In this document: piece after piece, positions 1 through 10,470 of the stretch
How the letters are laid out: each line of letters starts with the position of its first letter
How positions within the stretch are numbered: the stretch's first letter is position 1
NCBI GenBank assembly: GCA_963575745.1
Contig: CAUYUJ010005780.1
Coordinates: 362,501-426,500, forward strand
From: Prorocentrum cordatum
Taxonomy: Eukaryota > Sar > Dinophyceae > Prorocentrales > Prorocentraceae
Direction of reading: 5' to 3'
DNA: 64,000 nucleotides
The notes under the pieces: generated by a model
What the model was told of the DNA's origin: nothing
Seen by the model: only the letters and a program-made list of their open reading frames with translations
Databases searched by the model: none
Made by a program: the position numbers and the translations under genes

Positions 1-361
1 CTTAAAATCAAACGACCCCCACTTGCGGGGTGAAGAAACACGACAGACGTTCTCTGAATGCCCAACGAGAGACGGCGGCGACACCCCGGTAAGACGTAAC
101 ATGTCCGATCTGCATCCGCGAGAGCCGATGGCGCCGAACAAATTGGCGCAACGACTCGCAATCGACGGACGAGAATTTCAGAGACTGTGGCCTCAGATCT
201 GATGAAACGGCCACCCTGTTTGCAGAAACTGGAGCAAGCAAGCAACACGCCAACTGATTGGTCCGGGGAAGCTCGTCCCTGCTCGAATTCAGCCACCGTG
301 CCTGATGCACTGTGCGGTCCGTTCGAATCTTCTGTACTGTAGCACCCTGCAACTGCGGATG
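1..361. other. no recognised gene or repeat
   Basis: Ordinary GC-rich sequence at the window edge. The long minus-strand frame that crosses it reads into the adjacent G-rich minisatellite and has the repetitive Pro/Arg/Thr composition expected of a chance ORF. I see nothing to annotate. Confidence 0.5.
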
Positions 362-640
362 AGAATGAGGGGCAAGCACGGGGTGGGTCGCGAGCGGGTC
401 GCGGTCGCGGGTGGGTCGCGGGGTGGGTCGCGGGTAAGTTGCGGGTGAGTCACGGGAGGTTCGCGGATGGGTTGCGGGTTGCGGGTGGGTCGCGGGTGGG
501 TCGCGGGTGGGTCGCTGGTGGGTCGCGGGTGGGTCGCGGGGGGGTCGCGGGGGGGTCGCGAGGTAGGTCACAAATGGGTCATGGGTGGGTCGCGGTTGGG
601 TCGCGGGGTGCGGGTGGGTCTCGGGTGGGCGTTGCTTCGC
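362..640. repeat. GGGTCGCGGGT minisatellite, copy 1
   Basis: A tandem array of an 11-12 bp unit (GTGGGTCGCGG) with small variants, thinning out after about 610. Four GGG runs with 1-4 base loops recur continuously on the plus strand, so the array fits the canonical G-quadruplex pattern. A second copy lies at 48.78-49.17 kb, and both are followed within about 700 bp by the same conserved tail block. Confidence 0.9.
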
Positions 641-734
641 CGATCCCGTTTCGGGGCGCCTGGCAAGCCTTGGCAGCCTGAGTACCCTGAGGGGGTCCAT
701 AGTCCCTGGGAGACCGACCCCCCTGCGCACCCTT

Positions 735-1250
735 TGTGGTATCGAGGGAAAGTGCCACGCCTGCTGTGCCCTGGGCGACCGGCGCGCATAGCGGCTGCGG
801 TGAGAGACCACCCACTGCAAACCCTCTGTGGTGTCGAGAAAGTGCCACGCCTGCTATGCCCTGGACGACTGTGACGGATAGCGGCCGCGCTGAGGGACCA
901 CACAATGCACCCACTGTGGTGTCGAGAAAGTGCCACGCCTGCTATGCCCTGGACGACCGTCGAGCATAGCGGCCGCGGTGAGGGACCACCCCCCACGCAC
1001 TTCCTATGGTGTCGAGAATACGCCACGCCTGCTGTGCCCTGGACGACCGTGACGGATAGCGGCCGCGCTGATGGACCACCCCCTGCGCACCCCCTATGGT
1101 GCCAAGAATATGCCACGCCTGCTATGCCCTGGACGACGGTGGCGGATAGCGGCCGCGGTGAGAGGCCACCCCCTACGCACTCCCTACGGTGTCGACAATA
1201 TGCCACGCCTGCCATGCCCTGGACGACCGTGACGGATGGCGGCCGCGCTG
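735..1250. repeat. 90-bp tandem repeat, six copies
   Basis: The word GCCACGCCTGCT recurs (allowing one variant base) at 754, 844, 932, 1022, 1112 and 1202, giving spacings of 90, 88, 90, 90 and 90. Units carry GGATAGCGGCCGC and TGGACGAC. Because 90 is divisible by three, long frames stay open on both strands with a 30-residue repeat. I treat these as repeat-driven, not coding. Confidence 0.93.
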
Positions 1251-1258
1251 CGGAACCC

Positions 1259-1312
1259 CACTTCAGCCACGCCCCCAGGGATAATGAATGACCGTTCGGC
1301 CCCCTCACTCTG
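1259..1312. repeat. dispersed tail block F, copy 1
   Basis: A block of about 54 bp beginning CTTCAGCCACGC and ending CGGCCCCCTCACTCTGA. Near-identical blocks sit at 28162-28218 and 49232-49288. Copies 1 and 3 both follow a GGGTCGCGG minisatellite, so the block looks like one end of a composite repeat. Confidence 0.85.
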
Positions 1313-2205
1313 ATTACGCACTCTACATACATAGTCTCTTAGGTGCCTGGACCTATCACTCACGGATTTCTTGGGGCTTGGCTTGTGACTCTCGAGGCCG
1401 AATCCAAAAACAACTGAAGACCGTTGTGTGTTCAATGCTTCGGTCCCGGAAATGGGGAGCCCGAACTGGCCCCACGAGCACTCTTGCGTCAAGATGGCCC
1501 CCGAGACCGACAGGAGGCCCGAGGAGGCATCCCAAGAGCCCGCAAGAGGCATCCGAGAGGACTGCGACCAAACCCAGGCACGGTGACGGGATGGGCCGAA
1601 GGCTATGTGATACGCCCTACAGGGCAACTCGAATTTCGAACTCCAAATGGGACATTCGGGATCACGAGATGCAGCGAAAACTCAAGAGGGGAAACTGGCT
1701 CGTGAAATCCGCGAAGGGTCACGAGTCAGACCCCGAGGATCACGGAGGGCAGCAATGGCCATAACGTGAGACCACGACTTGTCAAAAACAACTCAGTAAA
1801 ATTATGTATGATCACTGGAAGCTCACGAGGGTTTACGACAGACCACGAGAACTGCAGGAACCGAAAGTATGCGTGGAACACACGAGAGACGGGCCACACG
1901 TCGAATCCTGCAAATGACGACGGGCCACGAAGTCATGGGAACCCATACAATCAAAACAAGTCCAGTCCACAGGAACATTGAAGGGCCCAGAATATGCAAT
2001 CAAACTCCGAAAGGATGGCGCGACTAGGCAATTACGCGTCACATCTCATGTCCCACGAGAAATGGGCCGCAATGCCCCGCAACAAATTTCGACATGTTGC
2101 TCAATTCGTGGGATACCTGATGGGTCCGTTCTCCGAAATACATGACTGCGACGTCCACCCCGCCAACGGCCACTCGTGATGGACACAGCAGGTCGACCGC
2201 CCCTC
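1313..2205. other. gene-free; degenerate CACGAG-spaced repeats
   Basis: No credible coding frame. From about 1660 to 2065 the words CACGAG, CACGAGA and GGCCACGA recur at irregular 20-50 bp spacing, consistent with an old, eroded short tandem array. Confidence 0.45.
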
Positions 2206-2370
2206 CGTCCTCCTTCTATCTCCTCCTCCCTCCTCCTCTTGTTCCTCCTGGTAGCTGGTAGCTGGTGTCATTGAATCCGTACTGGAGCTGTTAACCCCTC
2301 CTCCTATTCCTATTCCTATTCCTCCTCCTCCTCCTCCTCCTCCTCCTCCTCCTCCTCCCCTTCCTCCTTC
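2206..2370. repeat. (CCT)n microsatellite
   Basis: A pyrimidine-rich stretch dominated by CCT/TCC triplets, purest at 2300-2360. It yields a poly-Glu/Gly frame on the minus strand that I do not regard as a gene. Confidence 0.9.
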
Positions 2371-2637
2371 CTTCTCTCCAACTCCCCGCATTCGCATAAT
2401 TTCAAGCTGCCCTTACTTGAAACGAGTGCACGTGCGGGCAAGGGCCCCTCGGGTCCCAACCCCGTCCCCTGGCCTAGCCCAGCCCGCCCGTGGAATTGGG
2501 ATCTCCTCCTCCCCCCAACCTGCCTTCCTCTTCCTACTCCTCCACGTCCTCCTTCGTCCTGTCCAGGGCAGTGCCCCCCCCTTCCTTCCCTGCCACCCAA
2601 CTCTGGCCAACAAGCCACTAGAGGAAGTAACAGCTGC

Positions 2638-2812
2638 GTAAACATAAATTTTCGGAGCTCAGCGCGGATTTCTCGGATCGGCGTTGGACCCCCCCTCCCT
2701 GGCGCGCGGGGCGCGCCAGGGGCGGCGCTGGAGGCGCCGCCATGGGTGGGGGCCCAACGCCGAACCAAGAAGTCCGCGCAGATCTCAAAGAAATTATGTT
2801 TATGTCGTCTGT
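2638..2812. mobile_element. foldback element, family D copy 1
   Basis: The left arm (ACATAAATTTT, then GCGCGGATTTCTCGGATCGG) is repeated in inverted orientation at the right end (CCGAACCAAGAAGTCCGCGC, then ATTATGTTTATG). The arms are about 55-60 bp around a GC-rich centre. There is no transposase. It is MITE-like in form, and a partial second copy is at about 21150-21262. Confidence 0.75.
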
Positions 2813-4304
2813 TGTTCATCGAGATGAGTCAGCTGAGTGCAAGCACCCCTGCAACCTGAAGGACCCCATGGAACCGCACCGCCTCCGTCCTCCGTCCTTG
2901 GAGGCCGCCCGGGCGGGGCCAAATCGGGCCCCTGATCGCACCGCATCGCTGGCGCGTCAGTGACGCGGAGCGATCCGCCGACCCCTTCCCCGGCCCCACC
3001 TGGCCAGCCTGGACTCCCCCCTCGTCTCCGTCCGCCCCCTCCTCCGTTTCCTCCCGCCCTCCCTCCCCCCCTCCCTCCCTCCTCCATCCTCCCTTCTCCC
3101 ATCTCCCTCCCCCTCCCCCATCCCATCCGCCCCCCGTCCGCCCTCCACGCGTCCTGCCCGTCCGCCCTGCCCCCTCCCCCGCCTCCCTCCCCCATCGCGG
3201 GCCGGGCGTCCGCTGCGCCCCCAGCCCTGCCCGTCGGCGGGTGCGCCCCCGTGCGCCAGGCGAGGGGCGAGGCACCAACAGGAGCCCAAGGGGGGCACAG
3301 AGAAGTCGATACAGGTTTGCAGGATCCTATGTTTGTCCGATATTTCCTGGATGGTCCTCTGCCCCTCCCTTTCGAAATCTTCGAAGCTGTCCATCGGACA
3401 TCGGCGCCGGTTTGTGTGCTGTGCTTGTTCCTTCCATCCCGACGCACGAGCGGCGGCAAGCGGGCGGGCGGCAGGGGCGACCTGCGGACCAGAAGGTGCC
3501 GACCGGGACGCACCTCCCCTCCGCGCCGGCGGCGGGGGAGGTGCCAGAGGCTCTCCCCCCGCTGCAGGTCATAAAAGGGTCGAAGCACCGACGCCTCAAC
3601 GAGTCCTATTCAAAGAGTCCTGTTCGAGGAGTGAGCTGCGTCTTGGTGCTTCCACATCTGGCGTTTGACAGAAGTCCTGCTCACAAGGCGCCACTGAACT
3701 GCACCTGGCGTTTGAGAAAGGCCCCAGTCAAGGAGGTCGAAACACCCAGACGCGCCGACCCCCACTGTCCACCGGCGGGAGCGCGGCGGTGCTGTGCGCC
3801 ATCACGACGAGCGCCGCCCCGGCGCGGCCAGGCCGCCCCGCCGCCCCGGCGGCCCCCCATCGTCAGCCTGACGGTCTGCCTCCTCTCGGTTTCCGTCCTC
3901 TTGCCCCCCCCTGGCTGCGGAGTATGGCTGGCGCAGGCCCTCGCTGTGGGCCGAGAGCGTGGCATCGAGGCGGCCCGCCATGGGTTCGCTGTCACGCGAC
4001 GGACACGTCGTTGTGCGGACTCATGCAGCATTATAGGGTGGTGCGTCAAAGCTGAATGAGACCCGCTCTGCGCTAGATCAATCATCGCACCACCCATCAT
4101 GATGATACCAGCCAACATTGCCGCTTATTGGGCCCCCGTGGGTAAGGTGGTCCTCGCGCCTCTCGAAACTCGGCTTGGGGCCCTCGAAGCTCAGCTGGTT
4201 CTCGTCCTGCCTCGTCCTCCAAGCTAGGCCAGACTGGCATACAGACATCTACTGATCCTGGGCCGAGTAGCAACGATAGGGGGACTGGCGCAGGGGGGTG
4301 GGAA
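2813..4304. other. gene-free interval
   Basis: CCCTCC-rich pyrimidine tracts at 2990-3190 produce long but low-complexity frames (Arg/Gly or Pro). The rest is GC-rich unique sequence with no recognisable domain. Confidence 0.5.
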
Positions 4305-4437
4305 CATCGATCTGGAATCGGCGATACATCGCCGATAGATTGGCGACAGGCCCCCGATAGCGAATCCACATGTTTCCGGGCGGGGTGGGGCTATCGGGCA
4401 TCCATCGGCGATGAATGGGCGATTGGGGGTCGATGAA
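4305..4437. mobile_element. hairpin element related to family A
   Basis: CATCGATCTGGAATCGGCGA and CATCGCCGATAGAT on the left match, inverted, CATCCATCGGCGATGAAT and GATTGGGGGTCGATG on the right. The arms are about 36 bp and the whole is about 133 bp. It shares the CATCGCCGATG word with family A but has different ends. Confidence 0.55.
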
Positions 4438-4703
4438 TCCCCAGACCCCCTGGGCCTATCCTTCCCCACCGTTGCCCCCAATGGGCCCAGGGTGAGCCTG
4501 GCCAAGCTTGGTGCCGGTGCGATCGCCCGACTGTCAGCGCTCACCTCGGCGGCACCCCAACGAGGGCAGGGCGAAGAGCCCGCCCTGTTGAGAGGGCACC
4601 GGGGCCTCTTCGAAGGCATCGGGCGTTTCTCGGGGGCTACGAAGACTCCTACGGTTGGCGTTGGCAAGATAGCGTGCAACATCGATCTCCGAAAAGCGCG
4701 CTA

Positions 4704-4929
4704 TCTAGAGGCCTCCTAGATGGGGTCGGAGTAGATGGGTTCGGAGGATCGCGCCGAATTGCCAATGCATCAGCGATGTAGCGCAAATGCATCGCCGACG
4801 TCGGCGGTGCATCGGCGACGCCGACGTGGAGAAAGTCGGGCTCCGCATCGAGACGCACCGCCGATGCGTCGGCGATGCGGGGCGATCCTCCGACCCCATC
4901 TTCTCCGACCCCATCCGGGAGGCCTAGAC
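4704..4929. mobile_element. foldback element, family A copy 1
   Basis: Terminal inverted repeats of about 45 bp: left TCTAGAGGCCTCC, then GATGGGGTCGGAG, then GGAGGATCGCG; the right end is the reverse complement (CGATCCTCCGACCCC, GGGAGGCCTAGA). The interior is rich in CGATGCATCGGCGATG-type words and itself palindromic. It is 226 bp with no ORF of its own, so it is a non-autonomous (MITE-like) element. Three more copies lie at 28.7, 33.3 and 45.6 kb. Confidence 0.85.
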
Positions 4930-6048
4930 GATCCCTTCGAGGCGATCCCCTGCGAGGGCCCCGTCTGTGCACGCTGTCGCCCTGCCAGGGCTTCCTCGGT
5001 GCACGCTGCCCCCCAGGGTGGGGGACAGCGTATGATGAGCGGGCCAGCGGCGCCACACCCCATCGCACGCTATCTTTCGGCAGCGAGCCCGGGGAGGGTG
5101 GGGGCGGACCTCCTCAGCAGGCTCGGAAGTCCCCAAACCTTCTGGGAAATTGTCGAAGCCTTCCCCGAAGACACAAGCAGCTTCTTAGAAGGCCGGAGGG
5201 TTTCTGAGAACCCCCGCCGCCTTCTGAGAAGGCCTGCTCCTTCTCACTTCCCCCCCTCCCTTGCCGACGAATCTCTCCAGCGCTAGAAAGCAACAAAACG
5301 CTGCCCCTCCCCACTGGTAGATCAAGCCGTGCTGCACGGCGTCGACCGGGACCCAATCCGCTGGCCCTCGGCGAGGGCATGCCTGTCGGGTGAAGACGCT
5401 GCCGGGCCCAGGAAGGGCACCGATCACGAGCGGCGGACATGTCCGCATACGCGCCCTCACAGTCTGGATTCTGGGGCGCGATCCCGCGGATACGCGGTCG
5501 CTCAAATGCGTTCCGCGCGGAGCGTCTGCGAATAAAACGCCTGTATCCGCGGGGTCGCGGCCCTGGTGGCCAGGCCCGCGAGGCCGCGGATACAGATATG
5601 TTTTTCGCCCACGATCCGAGGCACCCTTCTCTCCTGCAGCTTCTGTGGCGAGTGAGCGGGGAGGAGGAAGAGCCACGGGAGAGGACGGTGGATAGGGAAG
5701 CGGGCTGGAGGATGGAGGGCGGGGTTAATGCTGATGTGGGGAATCTCGCTTGCCGCCCCGACCAGCGAGCCAGTGCTGCTATTGAGCGCTGGGTGCCTGG
5801 CTCAGCCAAATCCTCGCGAGATGTCGACGCGTTCGCATTACGACGTACCCCAAAATGCGAGCTTCGAAGCCTCCAGATCAGATCATACTCGAAAGTGCGA
5901 TCTGGAGGTACTTTTCATAGGGATGGGGGGGCGTGCGAGGACTGGAATTGTAGAGGGCGGCCTGTGCTGCGGAGAGGGTCATTCACCAACAAAGTGGATG
6001 CGATGCAAATACTGAAGCATCAAAACTACTGAGAACGCGTCGTCCGAC

Positions 6049-6049
<1 letters not shown>
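4930..6049. other. gene-free; small CCGCGGATAC palindromes
   Basis: No credible gene. CGCGGATAC occurs three times, at about 5477 (+), 5551 (-) and 5591 (+). The first pair forms an approximately 90-bp inverted structure. Long frames here lack any recognisable domain. Confidence 0.45.
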
Positions 6050-6083
<34 letters not shown>

Positions 6084-6135
6084 CGTGCGTGTGTGTGTAT
6101 ATATGTGTTTGTGTCTGTGTGTGTGTGTGTGTGTC
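6050..6135. repeat. (TG)n microsatellite
   Basis: TG dinucleotides with GTGC and TATA interruptions, about 85 bp. Confidence 0.95.
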
Positions 6136-6284
6136 GACCCGCCACCGTGCCCCCTGGCACGTTGAGGCGTGGAGGTATGCCAAGGGCTGCCTGGTAGTGC
6201 TTATGGAATTCGAATAAAAGGGCGCCCCTCCCTCTACTCGCAGACAGCCGCATGCATCCCCCTCCCCTTCCCAAAGACACCTGT

Positions 6285-6500
6285 CTCGTGCCCGCCCGAA
6301 GATGGTGCACTTCCAGCATGGCAGCTAGTGCCTAAACCCCCATCCCACCCGTGCCCGCTCGAGGATGGTACACTTCCCTCACAGCAACTAACGCCTGAAC
6401 TCTCACTACATGCGCGGCCGCTGGGGGATTATGTACTTTCGCATGGCTGCTAATTCCTAGACCTCTTATCCTACGCGCAACCGCTCGAGGATCGTGCAAC
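6285..6500. repeat. 63-bp degenerate tandem repeat, about four copies
   Basis: The pattern GAGGATGGTACACTTCC...GCAGCTA...CCTA...CCCGTGCCCGCTC recurs at about 6299, 6361, 6423 and 6486, with roughly 70-80% similarity by eye. Confidence 0.65.
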
Positions 6501-6970
6501 TCCCGCATCCTCATGCGCTCAAGACAGCCCAAGGTGTCTCCAAGAGGGCCCAACAATGCCACAAGAGGACCCCAAACAGGGCCCGAAGAAACCAGTGTCG
6601 TTCATGTCCCTTGGGTGTTTGAATGACGGTCGCAGTCTCGCCTTTCCAGGCTGCCATCAGCTCAAGACGGCCCAAACAGCCTTCACGATGGCCCGCCCCA
6701 AGACAGCCCAAGAGGCTCCAAAGATAGCCCGAGAGGACTCCACGACGGCAAAACAACCTCAAAACGGCTAAAGTGGGCGTCCCGTGGGACCCAAGACGGC
6801 GCCCAAACGGCCCCACAACGGCCTCAAGACACCCACCAGACGGCCAACAGTGCCCCAAACGCGGCCCAAGAAGCCCCAAGACGACGTAAGAGAGCCCTAA
6901 GACGACCAACGAGAGCCACAAGGCTGCCTCACAGGAGGCCGAGGCAGCACCAAGACGTCCCAAACGAGTT
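6500..6970. repeat. decayed CCCAAGACGGCC-type short repeat
   Basis: Irregular recurrence of AAGACGGCCC, CCCAAGAGG and CCAAGACG-like words. It is one of about nine blocks of this low-complexity class in the window; the clearest are at 37.3-38.3 and 42.4-43.1 kb. Confidence 0.6.
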
Positions 6971-7079
6971 CCATGCGAGTTCATAAAATAGTGAAGACGG
7001 CAGGTGTCACAAGAGACGACCTTCCTTTTCCTCCTGCTGCAGCTTCCCATCCTCCTCATGCTCCTCCTGCTCCTCCCCC

Positions 7080-7830
7080 TCATCATCATCACCACCATTA
7101 TCATCAGCAGCATCATCATCTTCACCAACACCAACACAATGACCATCACATTCATCACGCATCGCCACCAAGATCAGCATCATCACCGCAACATCATACA
7201 GTCAACGTCATCGTCATCGTCATCGCCATGGCCATGGTCGTCGTCGTCGCCATCGCCACCATCGTCACCACGGTCAAGGTTTTCACCATCATCACCACTA
7301 TCACCATCATAACCATCATCACCATCATCAGCACCATCATCTCTATCATCACAATCGTCACCATGGCCATCACCATGGCCATCACCCTGGCCATCACCAT
7401 GGCCATCACCATGGCCATCACCATCACCATCATAACCATCATCATGTTCAGCATCATCATCGGCGGCACAGGCAACGGCAACGGCATCTTCGTCGTCGCC
7501 GTCGTCGTCATCATCAACATCAACTTCACTAGCATCATCATCTCCGACACCGGCGTCGGCATCGTCGTCGTCGTCATCATCAGTTTCATCGTCGTCATGG
7601 TGGTCATCGTCATCGTTATGATCGCCATCATTCCCAGCACCACCACCATCAACATCATAATTGTCACACTCACCATCACCATCACCATGACCATCGCCAT
7701 CACCACCATCATCACCATCAGCATGATCATCAGCATGATCATGATCATGATCATGATCATGGTGATCATCATCATGATGATCATCATCATCATCATCATC
7801 ATCATCGCAATCGCCATCGTCATCGTCACG
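7080..7830. repeat. CAT/CAC trinucleotide microsatellite, 750 bp
   Basis: Near-continuous CAT, CAC and ATC triplets with CGTCGT islands. A 351-residue plus frame (Ile/Thr/Val) and a minus frame (almost only Asp/Gly/His) run through it. Both are products of the triplet repeat, not protein evidence. Confidence 0.93.
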
Positions 7831-8143
7831 GCTCTCCCAGGCGTGGGGACACGAGGTGTCACGCGCGACGGCCTCAAGTGTCCCCTCGAACAATCGCCGA
7901 CCGAAATGATGCTGGGCTGGCACGGTGACGGGACAACTTTCAGTGGGTGTGCGACGATGTCTCGGCGACCGTTGCAAGTTTTAGACAGGTGGGTGAGGAT
8001 ACGTGGGTCTTGTTGGCTTGTTTTTTAGGCTGGTGGGCGAGGATACCTGGGTCACTAGCTTAGGCGGTTCGGTGGAAAGATTCGGGGTGCAATTTTAAGC
8101 GGGTGGGTGAACGCATGCTGGCTGCAGTGTTAGGTCGAATTTC

Positions 8144-8148
8144 ATATG

Positions 8149-8191
<43 letters not shown>

Positions 8192-8195
8192 GTAT
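8144..8195. repeat. ATGTAT/(TA)n microsatellite
   Basis: ATGTAT repeats grade into a run of TA dinucleotides. It is one of the few AT-rich islands in this window. Confidence 0.9.
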
Positions 8196-9470
8196 ATAAC
8201 CGCAGGAGGTCTTCTATGCTGCTGGAGCCCCCAAACCAACAACTCTTGGCTGGCAATAAGCTTTGCTCGTCCACCCCGTCACTCTGTCCTTAGTAGGACG
8301 GCGACGGCGGCGACAGAAACGACGACGACGGCGGAATAATACTGTGCGAGCATTGTTCAGTGTCGGAGACCCTCCATTCGCCCCCGGAGAAATAATCATT
8401 GGCCCATTGCTGGCGGAAGAGACATCTTGGGGTCAGTTGGCACGAAGCTTGAGACAGTTGGGAGAGGATAGTCGGGTCGCAGGAGTGGGCGCGTGGGTAA
8501 GGATGACTGGGTTGCAATTCTTGGCAGACGAGAGGGTAAGGAGACGTGGGTTTCAATGTTCGGCGGGTGGATATGCACGAGGAGTTCTGCTCCGAGGAGG
8601 AGGGAAAGGGGTGACTCGGCCAAAGGAGGGGGGACGAAACGCACAGAGCACGGCCAGGAGGACAGGAGAAAAAGGTCAAGGGTCCCACCGTCGCGCTTTG
8701 AAACCCGCCAGCGGGAAGAGAAGGAGGAGGATAAGAAGGAGAAGGAGGGGGATTCTCCCTCTTCCCGCAACGAATTCGCTGTTTCGCTTGCTCTTCCCAG
8801 ACCTGGTACCCCCAATAGTGCTCACCTGGGACAAGGAATTGGTCCCTGAGCCCGATAAGGGGCCCCAAAGGCCGAAATCGAGAAAAAGCGCCAGGGTTCG
8901 AAAAACATATATTTTCTGAAGGATGGGGCTTCTCGCGTCGCTGGCGCGCGGGGTGCTGAGATTCTTTTAGATTCTTCCGGTAACAGTCGATACCCCGCGA
9001 AGGCCCGCGAGGGGGAGGGGGGCGGACCTGAGTAACGATAGCGCTAGGGCGGGGGTGCGCTGCGATCGCCACACCATGCGCGCGAGCACCAAAATTCTGG
9101 GGAGGGTCCAAACCACCCCCTGCGTACGATCGTTACCGTTACCCCGAGGGGGAGGTTTGGTCTGGGCAAAGATCGTTACGCGCCAGAGGAGGAAAGCATA
9201 ACCTCGCACGGACCGGCGCTCGGCCCCGCGGCATAGCTCGCCGAGCCCCACGGGCTCTCGTGCTGCGGGGAGTACGGGCAGTACCCGCCCGCGTCCACCG
9301 TTGCCGCGCACGGCTCGGGCAGCGACTCCGGGCCTCCACGGGCGGCGCGGGATGGGAGGCACCGCGCCGCAACTCGCTACCGAGGCAACCCTCACCTTCC
9401 AAAGTACAAAACGGTATACACGCATCGGATCGGATCGGACGTCGCAGTGCAATTTCTGCCGGCAAATCGC
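8196..9470. other. gene-free; hairpin at 9107-9165
   Basis: Contains GAC/CGG-rich sequence at 8290-8330 and a hairpin whose arms are CCAAACCACCCCCT and AGGGGGAGGTTTGG around a GTTACCGTTACC loop. The opposed frames at 8263-9111 have no recognisable domain. Confidence 0.45.
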
Positions 9471-9477
9471 TACTCTG

Positions 9478-9665
9478 GGGTGGCGGCAGGAGGGGGAGGC
9501 GCATCCGAACACCACCACTGGGGCCTGCGATGGAGCCCCAATGGGCCACGAAACGCTGCACTTGGTAGGGGAGGCGCATGCGAACACCGCAACTGAAGCC
9601 TTCGGTGGGGATCCCCACGAGGCCACGAAACGCTGTACTGCGTGGCGCGGGACGCATGTGCGGAA
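9478..9665. repeat. approximately 75-85 bp tandem repeat, 2-3 copies
   Basis: GAGGCGCAT(C/G)CGAACACC followed by GGCCACGAAACGCTG occurs at about 9498 and 9570, with a decayed third copy (GGGACGCATGTGCGGAAC) near 9650. Confidence 0.7.
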
Positions 9666-10324
9666 CCCGTCGACATCGACGCGAATGGAGTCGGAGGAGT
9701 TCGCGGTGAGTCCTGGACGGATGGAGATGTCGTGGGCGGGCAGCAGGGGCAGGAGGCGACAGGAGCGGCGACGGGCTGCGGCGGCAGCGGCACGGGCAGC
9801 AACGGCGGCGGAGGCAGCAGCAGCAGCAGAAGCAGCATGGCCAAACTGACCAGGGCTGGCCTAAACATCGTTCGCGAGCATTCCTTCCCGAACCCTTTGC
9901 GAACCGTTCGCTTTGAACATCTCTGCTCCCCCTCAACCGAGCGGCCGTGGACAAGGCCATTGGGGCCATGGAGTTCGCGGACAGATGGTTCTGAAATGTT
10001 GATGGGCAATTTACGAACATCCGAAAACGAACACGCTTTTCACCCTTTCGAGCACTTCACAGGGCACGCCCATCGTCAGGAGCGGCGGCAGCAGGGGCAC
10101 TACGAAACAGCCTCGATAGTATCTCTATCCCTGATGTTGACAAGTCCAAAGGCGATGGCAATCTTAGGGAGGAGGTGCCCTCATATACTGAGGGAACCAT
10201 TGAGATCGGCATCGAGATAAGGTGATGCCAATCATAGGGATGGGAATGTGTTTCAGGCTGGTAAGGAGCAGCAGAAGCTAGGCGGGAGACATGCGAACCC
10301 TGGCCCCACCAACCATCGACTCCC
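9666..10324. other. gene-free interval
   Basis: A GCA/GCG-rich patch at 9740-9840 gives poly-Ala/Ser frames. No domain or RNA gene is visible. Confidence 0.45.
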
Positions 10325-10470
10325 TTGAATCAATGGGAGGCGGGGGTAGGGTTCGGGTTTCGAGAAGTCGTTCGACGAATTCCGAGCTCTAACCTCGCCG
10401 CCCATCGAGTTGCCTGAATGGTTGATCGGCAGGGGTAGGCCTCGGATTTTGCTGCCGAAGCAGCATCTAC
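10325..10470. mobile_element. hairpin element, family C copy 1
   Basis: TGAATCAATGGGAGGCGGGG and GTAGGGTTCGGG are matched in inverted orientation by AATTCCGAGCTC and CGCCGCCCATCGAGTTG, forming a hairpin with arms of about 28 bp. It is followed by GATCGGCAGGGGTAGG, then TCGGATTTTGCTGCCG. The same order of words occurs at 58892-59022. Confidence 0.75.

Noticed and set aside
6973-8028. 351-residue plus-strand ORF and opposing 227-264 residue minus ORFs
   Set aside because: They lie over the CAT/CAC microsatellite; their Ile/Thr and Asp/Gly composition is dictated by the triplets.
8263-9111. 218-residue plus and 273-residue minus ORFs
   Set aside because: They overlap each other antisense, are rich in Arg/Lys or Pro/Ser, and show no recognisable domain or splice context.
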